Assembly (NCBI GenBank): GCA_038257245.1 | Contig: JBBSJL010000010.1 | Span: 1-30,473, forward strand | Direction of reading: 5' to 3' | Length of the DNA: 30,473 nt | Source of the DNA: JAGQNP01 sp038257245 | GTDB taxonomy: Bacteria; Patescibacteriota; Saccharimonadia; Saccharimonadales; JACQNP01 | Shown: positions 1-7,641 of the stretch, piece by piece | How positions within the stretch are numbered: the first letter of the stretch is position 1 | Layout of the letters: each line of letters opens with the position of its first letter | The notes under the pieces: model-generated | The model's database searches: none | Seen by the model: only the letters and a program-made list of their open reading frames with translations | Told to the model about the DNA's origin: nothing | Position numbers and translations under genes: made by a program

Positions 1-303
1 CCCTAGCTGTTTCTCAACATACACCTCCGCTGGTAAACCATGACAATCCCAGCCCCACCGTCTCTCAACACGCTTACCATTCATCGTCTGATAACGGGCG
101 ACAACGTCCTTGACCGTAGATATCAATAATGTACCGTGATGCGGTGTCCCAGTTATAAATGGTGGCCCATCGTAGAAAACAAATGCATTATCCTCTGAGC
201 GCATGTCGACTGATTTATTAAACGTATCGTCTTTGACCCACTGTTTAATTACCTTCTTCTCTATCTCAGAATGTTTTTGCTTATCTCGTGCTATGAATTT
301 CAT
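1..303 (-). CDS. ileS: Isoleucyl-tRNA synthetase, N-terminal part (cut by window edge)
   Basis: The first 101 codons of a class I aminoacyl-tRNA synthetase that charges tRNA-Ile in the cytoplasm. The visible part has the nucleotide-binding signature YDGPPFITGTPHHGT (residues 44-58; the HIGH-box equivalent is HHGT at 55-58) and GWDCHGLPAE (84-93). The wording FYDGPPF...GTPHHG and RRWGWDCHGLP resembles the eukaryote-like IleRS2 type rather than the usual bacterial IleRS1 (DGPPYANG...HIGH). The fourth HIGH residue reads Thr. The ATG at 303 is preceded by AAGGAG five bases away. The gene lies behind a leader with T-box features, which fits an Ile-specific enzyme. The catalytic KMSKS loop, editing domain and C-terminus are outside the window. 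Confidence 0.95.
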   Translation of the reverse strand, partial: MKFIARDKQKHSEIEKKVIKQWVKDDTFNKSVDMRSEDNAFVFYDGPPFITGTPHHGTLLISTVKDVVARYQTMNGKRVERRWGWDCHGLPAEVYVEKQLG

Positions 304-506
304 TTTTTCTCCTTAAAATAAAAATAATCTCTTTTGCTTATCAGATCCCATTTGCGGGAGGTACCATCTGATTTTCAAAAGAGATTACTCTTTGACACTC
401 ACTTCACCGGTTACGTCGGTTCGACACGTCGGGGTCTAGTAAGCTTTTGGCCTTTCTTCCCGCTCCTCGTAGGTGATAACTACTCAATAGGATGTACTAA
501 ATTGTA
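304..506 (-). promoter_or_regulatory. T-box-like leader of ileS, probably translational
   Basis: A 200-base untranslated leader between a promoter and ileS. It contains the T-box bulge sequence TGGTACC (minus strand, 366-360), which in T-boxes pairs with the tRNA NCCA end. The bulge sits where expected: helix A1 ATCAGA (372-367) pairs with TCTGAT (345-340), and helix A2 TCCC (359-356) pairs with GGGA (349-346). An outer 11-bp helix (376-386 with 326-336) encloses this. CTCC at 360-357 could instead pair with the GGAG of the ribosome binding site (309-312), which suggests control of translation. A candidate specifier ATC codon (Ile) lies at 477-475. The stem I fold was not verified. Confidence 0.68.
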
Positions 507-512
507 CTAACA

Positions 513-541
513 ACTATACCAACTAAGCCCGAACCTTACAA
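513..541 (-). promoter_or_regulatory. Promoter of the ileS leader
   Basis: On the minus strand TTGTAA (541-536) and TATAGT (518-513) are 17 bases apart, and a TG one base before the -10 makes it an extended -10. The predicted start is near 506, giving a leader of about 200 bases. The promoter touches the stop codon of the upstream 87-residue gene. Confidence 0.6.
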
Positions 542-805
542 CTACGATCTCTGATAAGCTGCAACTTCTTGCATAAGCGGCAATTGATCTTCTTCCCAGT
601 TTTTTAACAGTTCACCTGTTTCTCTTAACGATAGTACGGCTGGGTATCTCACTATGTCATAGAGTTTTGCCATTTCTGAGCCTTCTTTAGTTTCTAAGCT
701 TAGTAGTTCTACTGCGCCATACCCTCTACTTGCATATTCTTTTGCATAGGACTCTACACGACTACTATGATCTGAAACTGGGTGATATAAAATAATCGTT
801 TTCAC
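542..805 (-). CDS. Small thioredoxin-like protein without cysteines
   Basis: An 87-residue protein of unknown function. The start reads as a beta strand (TIILYHPVSDHSSRV) where a thioredoxin fold would place its active site, but there is no CxxC and no cysteine at all. YDIVRYPAVLSLRETGELL (residues 49-67) has the look of the thioredoxin cis-proline region (YxVxxxPAL...G). The same pattern, YDI...PA.L..R.T.EL, appears in the neighbouring 106-residue protein, so the two are probably paralogues. The start is GTG at 805. An extended -10 box ends six bases upstream, so the transcript may be leaderless. It lies downstream of nrdJ and the 106-residue gene. The fold assignment is inference. Confidence 0.8.
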   Translation of the reverse strand: MKTIILYHPVSDHSSRVESYAKEYASRGYGAVELLSLETKEGSEMAKLYDIVRYPAVLSLRETGELLKNWEEDQLPLMQEVAAYQRS

Positions 806-811
806 TACGTT

Positions 812-820
812 ATTCTACCA
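812..820 (-). promoter_or_regulatory. Extended -10 promoter, leaderless start
   Basis: TGGTAGAAT on the minus strand ends six bases before the GTG at 805. The expected transcription start coincides with the start codon. No convincing -35 box was seen at 17 bases. Confidence 0.5.
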
Positions 821-833
821 TAAGCAGTATCAC

Positions 834-1154
834 TTAGCTGGAAACTTGATCGGCCTGATAAATAATTTCTTCTGGCCTTGGCAGATCAAGACCATACGAC
901 TCAAAAGACAGCTCGTCGGTGTCGCGAACAATTAAAATTGCCGGCAGCTTTTCCTCTAAAATATCGTAGAAATCACCCAGTTGGGCACCCTCCCCATCAC
1001 GATAAGAAAAGACCACTACTTGTTTTTTGGTTAGCTTACGAAGCTCATTAGCATAATCACTTATGCGACGTTCTTGATAGCCACCGCCATCATGCAATAA
1101 ATAGATTGCTGCACCTTCTTCGTCAACCACACCTTTCAAAAAATCCAAACCCAT
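834..1154 (-). CDS. Thioredoxin-like protein without cysteines
   Basis: A 106-residue protein with alternating strand and helix character: AAIYLLHDGGG, then KQVVVFSYRDGEG, then FYDILEEKLPAILIVRDTDEL. The last segment resembles the cis-proline half of a thioredoxin fold and matches the adjacent 87-residue protein. No cysteine is present, so it cannot be a thiol reductase. The ATG at 1154 has GAAAGGGG about eight bases upstream. It sits 62 bases downstream of nrdJ on the same strand, where a reductant gene might be expected, but the residues for that job are absent. A structural or adaptor role is possible. The function is unknown. Confidence 0.8.
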   Translation of the reverse strand: MGLDFLKGVVDEEGAAIYLLHDGGGYQERRISDYANELRKLTKKQVVVFSYRDGEGAQLGDFYDILEEKLPAILIVRDTDELSFESYGLDLPRPEEIIYQADQVSS

Positions 1155-1216
1155 ACATTATCCCCTTTCTAGTGTAAATATACCTAGAGTTTAACAGAAT
1201 TTAAGCAATGACTCTA

Positions 1217-4078
1217 CTATGAGCAGCCGGTTGTTGAGCCACAGGAGGTACAAACATAGCATGATCCTGAGCGTTGTGTCTGATTACCACAGTTGTAGCA
1301 CATTGGAGCTGTGTCATCGTTTTTTACAGAATCATTATCTTCTCTGATGATTGACTGTTGTCCCTCTGGCATCTCAGGCTGTTGTGGTTTAACCGTAACT
1401 GTTTCTTCGGTTTGTTCATCTACCATTTCGTTCAAAGCCAGCAAAGTTGTTTGCTCCTCTGGCATATCATCGAAAGAAGCCAGTCCAAGCTCTAGACGAT
1501 CATCGAAAGAAAGATAAGTTAGTGCTAATCTTCGAAAAATATAGTCAATTAGAGAGGAAGCTGTTCTAATGTCTTCGTCATCCGTTATACCGGCTGGGGC
1601 AAAGCTCGTGCTCATCAAAGACTTAACATAGGTCTTTAGAGGTACACCGTACTGCAAGCCATGGCTAACACTTATTGCGAAGGCATCCATAATCCCACGC
1701 AGTGTAGACCCGTGCTTAGAAAAATGTACGAACAACTCTCCAGGGGCACCGTCTTCGTATTCACCTATAGTCATGTAACCATGGCTATCAGCTACCCTGA
1801 AACTAAAGGTTTTACTAGCTCGGACTTTAGGGAGTGGTCGTCGAACTGCTCCTTTGACTATTATCCTGTCGTTAACAGATTCTGTTTGATCTTCTTTTTT
1901 GTCTTCGGCGCCTTCTTTTTTAGCCATAGAAAGTGGCTGAGCCACTTTACAATTATCCCGATAAATCGCGACGGCTTTTAGGCCTAATCGCCAAGCATCA
2001 ATATGTAGCTTTTCGACATCTTCGATAGTTGCTTCTTCTGGCATGTTAACTGTTTTACTGATAGCACCAGATATAAACGGCTGGACGGCACCCATCATTT
2101 TGACATGGCCAAGATAATGAATTGAGTTATCGCCCATGGAACAAGCAAATACATTTTCGTGTTCTTTCTTTAGGTCAGGTGCACCTAGTATTGTTTTTTC
2201 TACATCAATGTAGTTCACGATATCGTCTATTTGCTTCTTGGTATATCCTAGTGACTTGAGGGCGCGGGGTACTGTTTGGTTAACAATGCTCATTGTTCCG
2301 CCGCCAACTAGTTTTTTGACCTTAACAAGCCCTAGGTCAGGTTCGATACCAGTAGTATCACAGTCCATCATAAGCCCGATTGTGCCTGTTGGTGCCAATA
2401 CACTAGCTTGTGAGTTGCGAACTCCGTAACGACTACCTAGTTCTACTGCTTCGTCCCAAGACGTTGCAGCCGCACTTAATAGTTCTTCGGATACAAGAGT
2501 TGGGCTAATTTCGGATACCGCTGCCCGGTGTTTTTTGAGTATATTGATCATATTTTCACTGTCTTTATGAAAGCCAGCAAACGGACCAACGCGGTTAGCT
2601 AGACGTGCACTTGTTGCGTAAGCCTGACCAGTTAATAGAGCTGTAATTGCTGCAGCCTGAGCCCGACCTTCGTCTGAATCATATGACAATCCTTGAGCCA
2701 TAAGCATTGCACCTAGATTAGCGTAACCTATACCAAGCTCACGATAAGCCTTGGCATTCTTAGTAATGTTCTCAGTTGGGTATGAACTATAACCAACCAG
2801 TATTTCTTGAGCAGTGAATATCAACTCAACAGTATGTATAAAAGCCCGGATGTCGAATGTACTGTCTTCGTTAAGAAACTTCAGAAGGTTAAGCGATGCA
2901 AGGTTACACGCTGAGTTATCTAGGTGCATGTACTCACTACACGGATTACTTCCGTTAATACGTCCGACGTTTGGAGTGGTGTGCCAGTTATTTATGGTTG
3001 TGTCGAATTGCATGCCTGGATCAGCACATTCCCATGCAGCTTTGCTAATCTGCCGGAAGAGATCTTTGGCCTTAACTGTTCTAACAGTTTTGCCAGTTTG
3101 CACGCTGACAATATTCCAATCTTCATCAGCGGTTACTGCTTCCATAAATTCATCTGTTACACGTACCGAGTTATTGGCGTTTTGATACTGCACAGAGTGG
3201 ATATCCTTACCGTCAAGGCTCATGTCCCAACCTGCTTCCTGCAAAGTTCGTGCTTTCTGCTCTTCTCTAGCCTTGCACCAAATAAATTCCTCAATATCTG
3301 GGTGGTCAGCATTCAAAATAACCATTTTGGCGGCGCGGCGAGTCTTACCACCGCTCTTAATAGCACCAGCAGAAGAGTCAGCCCCACGCATAAAGCTAAG
3401 GGGACCAGAAGCTGTACCGGCACTCTTCCCGAGTGTTTCTACAGACGAACGAATGGTACTCAAATTAATACCAGAACCTGAACCACCCTTGAAGATCATC
3501 CCTTCTTCTTTATACCAATTCAGAATAGATGGCATGGTGTCTTCTACGGCTAGAATAAAACAAGCGCTGGCTTGTTGTGCGCGCTCTGGTACGCCAATAT
3601 TAAACCAAACTGGGGAGTTAAAGGCCGCACGCTGAGTAGCTAATACGTATTTTAATTCTTCTCTATAATCTTCGGCTTCGGCTTCATCTTCGAAGTAACC
3701 TTCGTTCAAACCTTGCCTGGTTACTGTATCGACAACTCGATCGATTAACTCTTTTAGTGAACTTTCCCGACTTTTTGTGCCCGGAGTACCTGTGAAATAT
3801 TTCTGGGCAACAATATTAATGGCGTTTAGTGACCAGCCCTCTGGAAAATCTACGTTTTTTTGTTCGAAAACTGGTTTTCCGGTCATTGGATTCATAATAA
3901 CCGAATCGCGTTTAACCCACTTTAATTGTTCGTATGCTTTGCTTTTGGCGGGAGTAAAGAATCTCCTGCGCCCTAGGATTGTTGTTTGTCCCATAGTACC
4001 CTCACTTTGTTTGCGGTCTTGTCTTGCTAGATTTGAAGCGGCTCTCAAAACGCCTCTTAAGCTAAGCTTAGTGACCAC
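1217..4078 (-). CDS. nrdJ: Adenosylcobalamin-dependent ribonucleoside-diphosphate reductase (class II)
   Basis: Makes deoxyribonucleotides using a B12-generated thiyl radical. The 953-residue product has the first active-site cysteine in SACFIL (C173), the finger-loop NPCSE (378-382, C380 and E382), the paired cysteine in NSACNLASLNLL (C391), and the loop APTGTIGLMMDCDTTG. A TSCPD-type domain lies near residues 755-850. The C-terminus is a cysteine-rich zinc-ribbon tail, CYNCG...CYVCTSCGSTTGC, with redox-active cysteines as in other NrdJ proteins. No N-terminal ATP cone is visible, so overall allosteric control may fall to NrdR. The start is uncertain: GTG at 4078 has no Shine-Dalgarno site, while ATG at 3994 has GAGGG four bases upstream. 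It follows nrdR. Confidence 0.96.
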   Translation of the reverse strand: MVTKLSLRGVLRAASNLARQDRKQSEGTMGQTTILGRRRFFTPAKSKAYEQLKWVKRDSVIMNPMTGKPVFEQKNVDFPEGWSLNAINIVAQKYFTGTPGTKSRESSLKELIDRVVDTVTRQGLNEGYFEDEAEAEDYREELKYVLATQRAAFNSPVWFNIGVPERAQQASACFILAVEDTMPSILNWYKEEGMIFKGGSGSGINLSTIRSSVETLGKSAGTASGPLSFMRGADSSAGAIKSGGKTRRAAKMVILNADHPDIEEFIWCKAREEQKARTLQEAGWDMSLDGKDIHSVQYQNANNSVRVTDEFMEAVTADEDWNIVSVQTGKTVRTVKAKDLFRQISKAAWECADPGMQFDTTINNWHTTPNVGRINGSNPCSEYMHLDNSACNLASLNLLKFLNEDSTFDIRAFIHTVELIFTAQEILVGYSSYPTENITKNAKAYRELGIGYANLGAMLMAQGLSYDSDEGRAQAAAITALLTGQAYATSARLANRVGPFAGFHKDSENMINILKKHRAAVSEISPTLVSEELLSAAATSWDEAVELGSRYGVRNSQASVLAPTGTIGLMMDCDTTGIEPDLGLVKVKKLVGGGTMSIVNQTVPRALKSLGYTKKQIDDIVNYIDVEKTILGAPDLKKEHENVFACSMGDNSIHYLGHVKMMGAVQPFISGAISKTVNMPEEATIEDVEKLHIDAWRLGLKAVAIYRDNCKVAQPLSMAKKEGAEDKKEDQTESVNDRIIVKGAVRRPLPKVRASKTFSFRVADSHGYMTIGEYEDGAPGELFVHFSKHGSTLRGIMDAFAISVSHGLQYGVPLKTYVKSLMSTSFAPAGITDDEDIRTASSLIDYIFRRLALTYLSFDDRLELGLASFDDMPEEQTTLLALNEMVDEQTEETVTVKPQQPEMPEGQQSIIREDNDSVKNDDTAPMCYNCGNQTQRSGSCYVCTSCGSTTGCS

Positions 4079-4199
4079 CTGTTAAGTTATTAATGTTTGA
4101 TATTTTTGTTAGAGTTGCTTCGTTGTCCTTGTGACTTTCGATGCCAGCTCTCCTGATATCTCCCCTTTTCCTTTGAAGATCTCGGAAGAACCGACATTG

Positions 4200-4673
4200 T
4201 TAGTGTTTGACAACGGTTGTTTTTCGCTCTTTGATTTGCAGAAGTTCGCGTTCGAACCCAGCAATATCTTTAAAGCGTCGGTAAACGCTTGCGAATCGTA
4301 CATAAGCAACTTCGTTTAGCTTCGATAGACGTTCCATTACCATATCGCCAATTTTATTTGACGATACTTCTTGCTCGCCACAAGCATATGTCTCTTGTTC
4401 AATATTGGACACAAGATGCTCTAGCTGCATACTAGTAACGGGTGTCTTTTCGCATGCCCTGTACAGACCTGCAAGTAATTTCTCTCTGTTAAAGAGTTCA
4501 CGATTGCCGTTATTCTTAACAACTATCAACTGTGGCCGTTCCACTCGTTCATAAGTTGTGAACCTAAATCGACATTGTATACATTCACGTCGCCTCCGGA
4601 TTGCTTCTCCTTCTGCAACGTCACGTGATTCTATAACCTTAGTGTCAACTTGCTGGCATTGGCTGCATTTCAT
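4200..4673 (-). CDS. nrdR: Transcriptional repressor NrdR
   Basis: A 157-residue repressor of ribonucleotide reductase genes that senses ATP/dATP. It has an N-terminal zinc ribbon (C3, C6, C31, C34, with the RRRRECIQC stretch typical of the family) followed by an ATP-cone domain (about 46-136). Full family length is present. The start is ATG at 4673, because AGGAGG lies eight bases upstream; the in-frame GTG at 4682 overlaps that Shine-Dalgarno site and is rejected. It lies directly upstream of nrdJ on the same strand. Its own promoter carries a candidate NrdR box, which implies autoregulation and joint control of nrdJ. Confidence 0.97.
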   Translation of the reverse strand: MKCSQCQQVDTKVIESRDVAEGEAIRRRRECIQCRFRFTTYERVERPQLIVVKNNGNRELFNREKLLAGLYRACEKTPVTSMQLEHLVSNIEQETYACGEQEVSSNKIGDMVMERLSKLNEVAYVRFASVYRRFKDIAGFERELLQIKERKTTVVKH

Positions 4674-4823
4674 ATTGCACACCTCCTACGTTGTACCTTT
4701 TTATTGCTATTTTTCGATAAATTTGGAAACCCTACACTCCCAAAACTAACGGAAATTAGTTTTATTAGTACAACTTATTTATTCGTTTAAATGTGCCGTC
4801 ACTATAATTTTTTGCTACTTTCG

Positions 4824-4839
4824 TCGCTATATATAGTGC
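4824..4839. promoter_or_regulatory. Candidate NrdR box
   Basis: The palindrome CTATATATAG (4827-4836) followed by TGC matches the core of the known NrdR box (acaCwATATaTwgtgt). It lies at about +5 to +20 of the predicted nrdR transcript, a typical repressor position. ACTATA half-sites recur at 4801 and 4848, but a clean second box at the usual three-turn spacing is not seen. Confidence 0.55.
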
Positions 4840-4850
4840 CTATACCAACT

Positions 4851-4878
4851 ATAATACTCCACAAATAGCGTTTTGCAA
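4851..4878 (-). promoter_or_regulatory. Promoter of the nrdR-nrdJ operon
   Basis: TTGCAA (4873-4878) and TATTAT (4856-4851) on the minus strand are separated by 16 bases. The predicted start is near 4844. This leaves a leader of about 170 bases before nrdR and places the NrdR box just downstream of the start. Confidence 0.55.
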
Positions 4879-4904
4879 GCACAATAACGCTGTATTATTT
4901 ACGA

Positions 4905-6284
4905 TTATTTATCTCTGTTATCGTCGTCTTTATCAGGGGTGTTTTTGTCGTCTTTTTCTTCAGATTGTTGTTTGCGTCGAGTCAAACGTCGTAAAAATGA
5001 CGGTTTTTCTAGCTCGTCTTCATCGTCATCAGGCAAAATGCTTGAGTCTGATTTGTCTTCAGTTTTTGACTTGTTACTATCGTCATCGTCATCGTTACTA
5101 TCGATTGACCATATGTTTGGGATAGGCTTATCACTATGGAACTCTTCGGCTCCAGAGGCTTTGACAGGATTTAATTTCATATCAATATCGTCTAAGTTCT
5201 TGTTGTCGCTATCATCTTCTTTTTTGTCGTTAGAATCATCTGAATCATCTATGGACGGCGTAGCCACGCTACCAACGGTTGGCGAGTCACTAACTATATT
5301 ATTAGTATTCGCACTTCTGTTAGCAAAGTAAGTAGCATCAAATCCCGTAGCTACAACTGTAATTATCATCTCGCCCTTTAGTTCATCGTTAATAGTAGCA
5401 CCAAATATGATATTGGCATCTGGGTCTGCGGCAGCTGTGATAGTTTCGGCTGCTGTGTTAATTTCGTGCATGGAAACGTCTGTACCGCCTATAACGTTGA
5501 ATAGAATGCCTCGGGCTCCATCTATTGAAACTTCTAACAGTGGAGACTCTATTGCCTGTTGTGCAGCCTGTATAGCACGATCATCGCCACTCGCACGACC
5601 AATTCCCATTAGTGCTGAGCCAGCATTACTCATAACGGCCTTTACGTCTGCAAAGTCTAAGTTTACTAAACCATGGACAGTGATCAGATCAGATATTCCC
5701 TGAACGCCTTGGCGTAATACGTCATCAGCGACTTTAAAGGCTTCAAGAAGTGGTGTTTGTCGATCAATAGTTTGGAGCAGTCGATCATTAGGAATAACTA
5801 TCAGTGTATCTACTGAGTCACGAAGGTTTTCAATTGCAGCTTCGGCGTTTCGTCGGCGCTTCTCTCCCTCGAATGCAAATGGTTTTGTTGCAAATCCTAC
5901 AACGAGAGCACCGGCATCTTTAGCTGTCTTAGCAATAATGTGTCCAGCGCCACTACCAGTTCCACCACCGGCACCGATGGTTACAAAGACCATTTCTGTG
6001 CCTTCAATCGTTTTCTTGATGTCGGCGATTGATTCTTCGGCTGCTTTTTGGCCAGCAATTGGGTTTGCGCCTGCCCCTAAGCCTTTGGTTGTTTCGTGAC
6101 CAATATGAATTTTTGTTTGGGCCTTAGAATGGTGCAACGCCTGCGCATCAGTATTAACAGCGACAAATTCTACCCCTGTTACACCTGAGTCAACCATTCG
6201 ATTAACTGCAGCCCCACCGGCACCACCAACGCCAATTACTTTAATTCTTGCGAACGTTTCAATAGCTGGATCAACTTGTGGCAT
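4905..6284 (-). CDS. ftsZ: Cell division protein FtsZ
   Basis: A tubulin-like GTPase that forms the division ring. The 459-residue product has the GTP-binding tubulin signature GAGGGTGSGAG (104-114), an N-terminal GVGGAGGAAVNRM loop (18-30) and the catalytic T7 loop NLDFADV (208-214). The globular core ends near 325. A disordered Asp/Ser/Lys linker runs to about 426, then the C-terminal FtsA-binding peptide KPSFLRRLTRRK (427-438). Unusually, about 20 highly charged residues follow that peptide, which is normally at the very end. It has its own promoter upstream and a weak Shine-Dalgarno site (GAGAGG). It lies directly after ftsA. Confidence 0.98.
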   Translation of the reverse strand: MPQVDPAIETFARIKVIGVGGAGGAAVNRMVDSGVTGVEFVAVNTDAQALHHSKAQTKIHIGHETTKGLGAGANPIAGQKAAEESIADIKKTIEGTEMVFVTIGAGGGTGSGAGHIIAKTAKDAGALVVGFATKPFAFEGEKRRRNAEAAIENLRDSVDTLIVIPNDRLLQTIDRQTPLLEAFKVADDVLRQGVQGISDLITVHGLVNLDFADVKAVMSNAGSALMGIGRASGDDRAIQAAQQAIESPLLEVSIDGARGILFNVIGGTDVSMHEINTAAETITAAADPDANIIFGATINDELKGEMIITVVATGFDATYFANRSANTNNIVSDSPTVGSVATPSIDDSDDSNDKKEDDSDNKNLDDIDMKLNPVKASGAEEFHSDKPIPNIWSIDSNDDDDDSNKSKTEDKSDSSILPDDDEDELEKPSFLRRLTRRKQQSEEKDDKNTPDKDDDNRDK

Positions 6285-6316
6285 ATTTTTCTAAACCTCT
6301 CTTATATATACTTGGG

Positions 6317-6345
6317 AGTATACCCCATGAAAGACTTGTGTTCAA
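6317..6345 (-). promoter_or_regulatory. Promoter of ftsZ
   Basis: TTGAAC (6345-6340) and TATACT (6322-6317) on the minus strand are 17 bases apart. The predicted start is near 6310, giving a short leader of about 25 bases with GAGAGG before the ATG. This would let ftsZ be expressed apart from ftsA. Confidence 0.6.
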
Positions 6346-6367
6346 TTGTAAGATTTATTGGATGCTA

Positions 6368-7606
6368 TTATTTACGAAATCTTTTGATAATTCCCTCAAC
6401 GGCACCGAAGACAGAACTATTGGGCTCGCCAGCTTTTCTGTGGTGGCCGGTGGAAGGAGTAAGAAGCATATCTAAGATCATAAGGCCGACTGCCGATGTA
6501 TATGATAAGTCTTGAACTGTATCTACTAAGCCATTTAGTGGCTGTAATTTACCGACGCGGGCAGCCAATTCTAGTTTCTCTTTCACAAAATCATCAATTC
6601 CAGGTAACTTTGCTGTTCCACCAACCATGACAACTCCTCCTGGGAGCTTGCGAGATTTGTTAATTTTCTTAAGTTCTTTGTCGACTAGTTCCAGTAGCTC
6701 TTCGACGCGCGCTTCGGTAATCATTTTGACTTCAGCACCATCGAACTGATGCGATCGACCTTCGTGCTCTACCCGGACAAAAGTCTTAACTGGCTTTGGA
6801 TCCAGTGTCGCATGGTTAACTTTTACAAGCTCTGCGATGTCTAGGTCGGTTTTAAGCCCGATTGCAAGGTCATTAGTGATATTGATGCCACCGACTGGTA
6901 TAACGGCAATATGCTGGACCTCACCGTCTTCTATGATAATCATATTGGTCGTCCCAGCACCAATATCGAGTAGTAGAGTGCCAGCTTCTTTTTGTTGCCG
7001 GTTTAGGACGGCTTCGGCGGCCGCCAGGCTTGATACGGTGTTGTGATTGGCGGAAACATGGGCTTTATCCAGTACGGTATCGATATTGCGTAGGTTTGGC
7101 GTCGCTGCGGTCAGGATATGCGTATCAACTTCTAAACGCACACCTTGCATGCCTACAGGATCTTTAATGTTGTCTTGGCCATCCAGACGATAATTTTTGG
7201 CAAATACTTGAATAATTTCGCGGTTAGTCGGCATCTGGATAATGGTAGCTGCTTCTTCTACGCGCATACGATCATCATCGTCAATTTCGCGGTTGGCGGC
7301 ACTAATGGCGATTACGCCTTTGGAATTACTACCTGTTACATGTGATCCATTGACATTGACAGTAGCACTTTTGATATGAACACCAGATACGCGCTCCGCC
7401 TCAGTTACCGCATGGGCAACAGCGTCGGCTACGTCTTCGACGTGAACAATTACGCCTTTTCGCATACCTATATTTGGCGCACTACCATGACCAATAACCG
7501 AGACCCTGCTTGGGTCATCCTGGTCTAGCATGCCGACAACACAGCGAACCATGCTGGTTCCTATGTCTAGGCCAATATAATGAACTTCTTGCGATTGATC
7601 GCGCAT
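6368..7606 (-). CDS. ftsA: Cell division protein FtsA
   Basis: An actin-like ATPase that ties FtsZ filaments to the membrane. The 412-residue product has the phosphate-1 motif GLDIGTS (12-18), phosphate-2 DIGAGTT (214-220) and the adenosine motif GGVVMVGGTAKLPG (323-336). The C-terminal 15 residues (SSVFGAVEGIIKRFRK) form the expected amphipathic membrane-targeting helix. The start at ATG 7606 has no Shine-Dalgarno site. A good promoter ends six bases upstream, so the transcript is probably leaderless. ftsZ follows after 83 bases. No ftsQ, ftsW or mur gene is adjacent. Confidence 0.97.
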   Translation of the reverse strand: MRDQSQEVHYIGLDIGTSMVRCVVGMLDQDDPSRVSVIGHGSAPNIGMRKGVIVHVEDVADAVAHAVTEAERVSGVHIKSATVNVNGSHVTGSNSKGVIAISAANREIDDDDRMRVEEAATIIQMPTNREIIQVFAKNYRLDGQDNIKDPVGMQGVRLEVDTHILTAATPNLRNIDTVLDKAHVSANHNTVSSLAAAEAVLNRQQKEAGTLLLDIGAGTTNMIIIEDGEVQHIAVIPVGGINITNDLAIGLKTDLDIAELVKVNHATLDPKPVKTFVRVEHEGRSHQFDGAEVKMITEARVEELLELVDKELKKINKSRKLPGGVVMVGGTAKLPGIDDFVKEKLELAARVGKLQPLNGLVDTVQDLSYTSAVGLMILDMLLTPSTGHHRKAGEPNSSVFGAVEGIIKRFRK

Positions 7607-7612
7607 GAGATT

Positions 7613-7641
7613 AGTATACCGCTTAAACTAAAGCTATTCAA
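7613..7641 (-). promoter_or_regulatory. Promoter of ftsA, leaderless start
   Basis: TTGAAT (7641-7636) and TATACT (7618-7613) on the minus strand are separated by 17 bases. The -10 ends six bases before the ATG, so transcription would begin at the start codon. The promoter fills the 35-base gap after map. Confidence 0.7.

Noticed and set aside
506..536. A tRNA-like stretch (GGGCTTAGTTGGTATAG) on the minus strand
   Set aside because: It resembles a D-arm, but no anticodon stem, T arm or acceptor pairing follows. It coincides with the ileS leader promoter.
2924..3481. A 185-codon open frame on the plus strand opposite nrdJ
   Set aside because: It lies entirely antisense to a strongly conserved enzyme, has no recognisable motif, and its composition is explained by the codons of nrdJ.
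4109..4309. A 66-codon frame on the minus strand between nrdR and nrdJ
   Set aside because: It overlaps the end of nrdR by about 110 bases in another frame, has no Shine-Dalgarno site, and shows no recognisable protein pattern.
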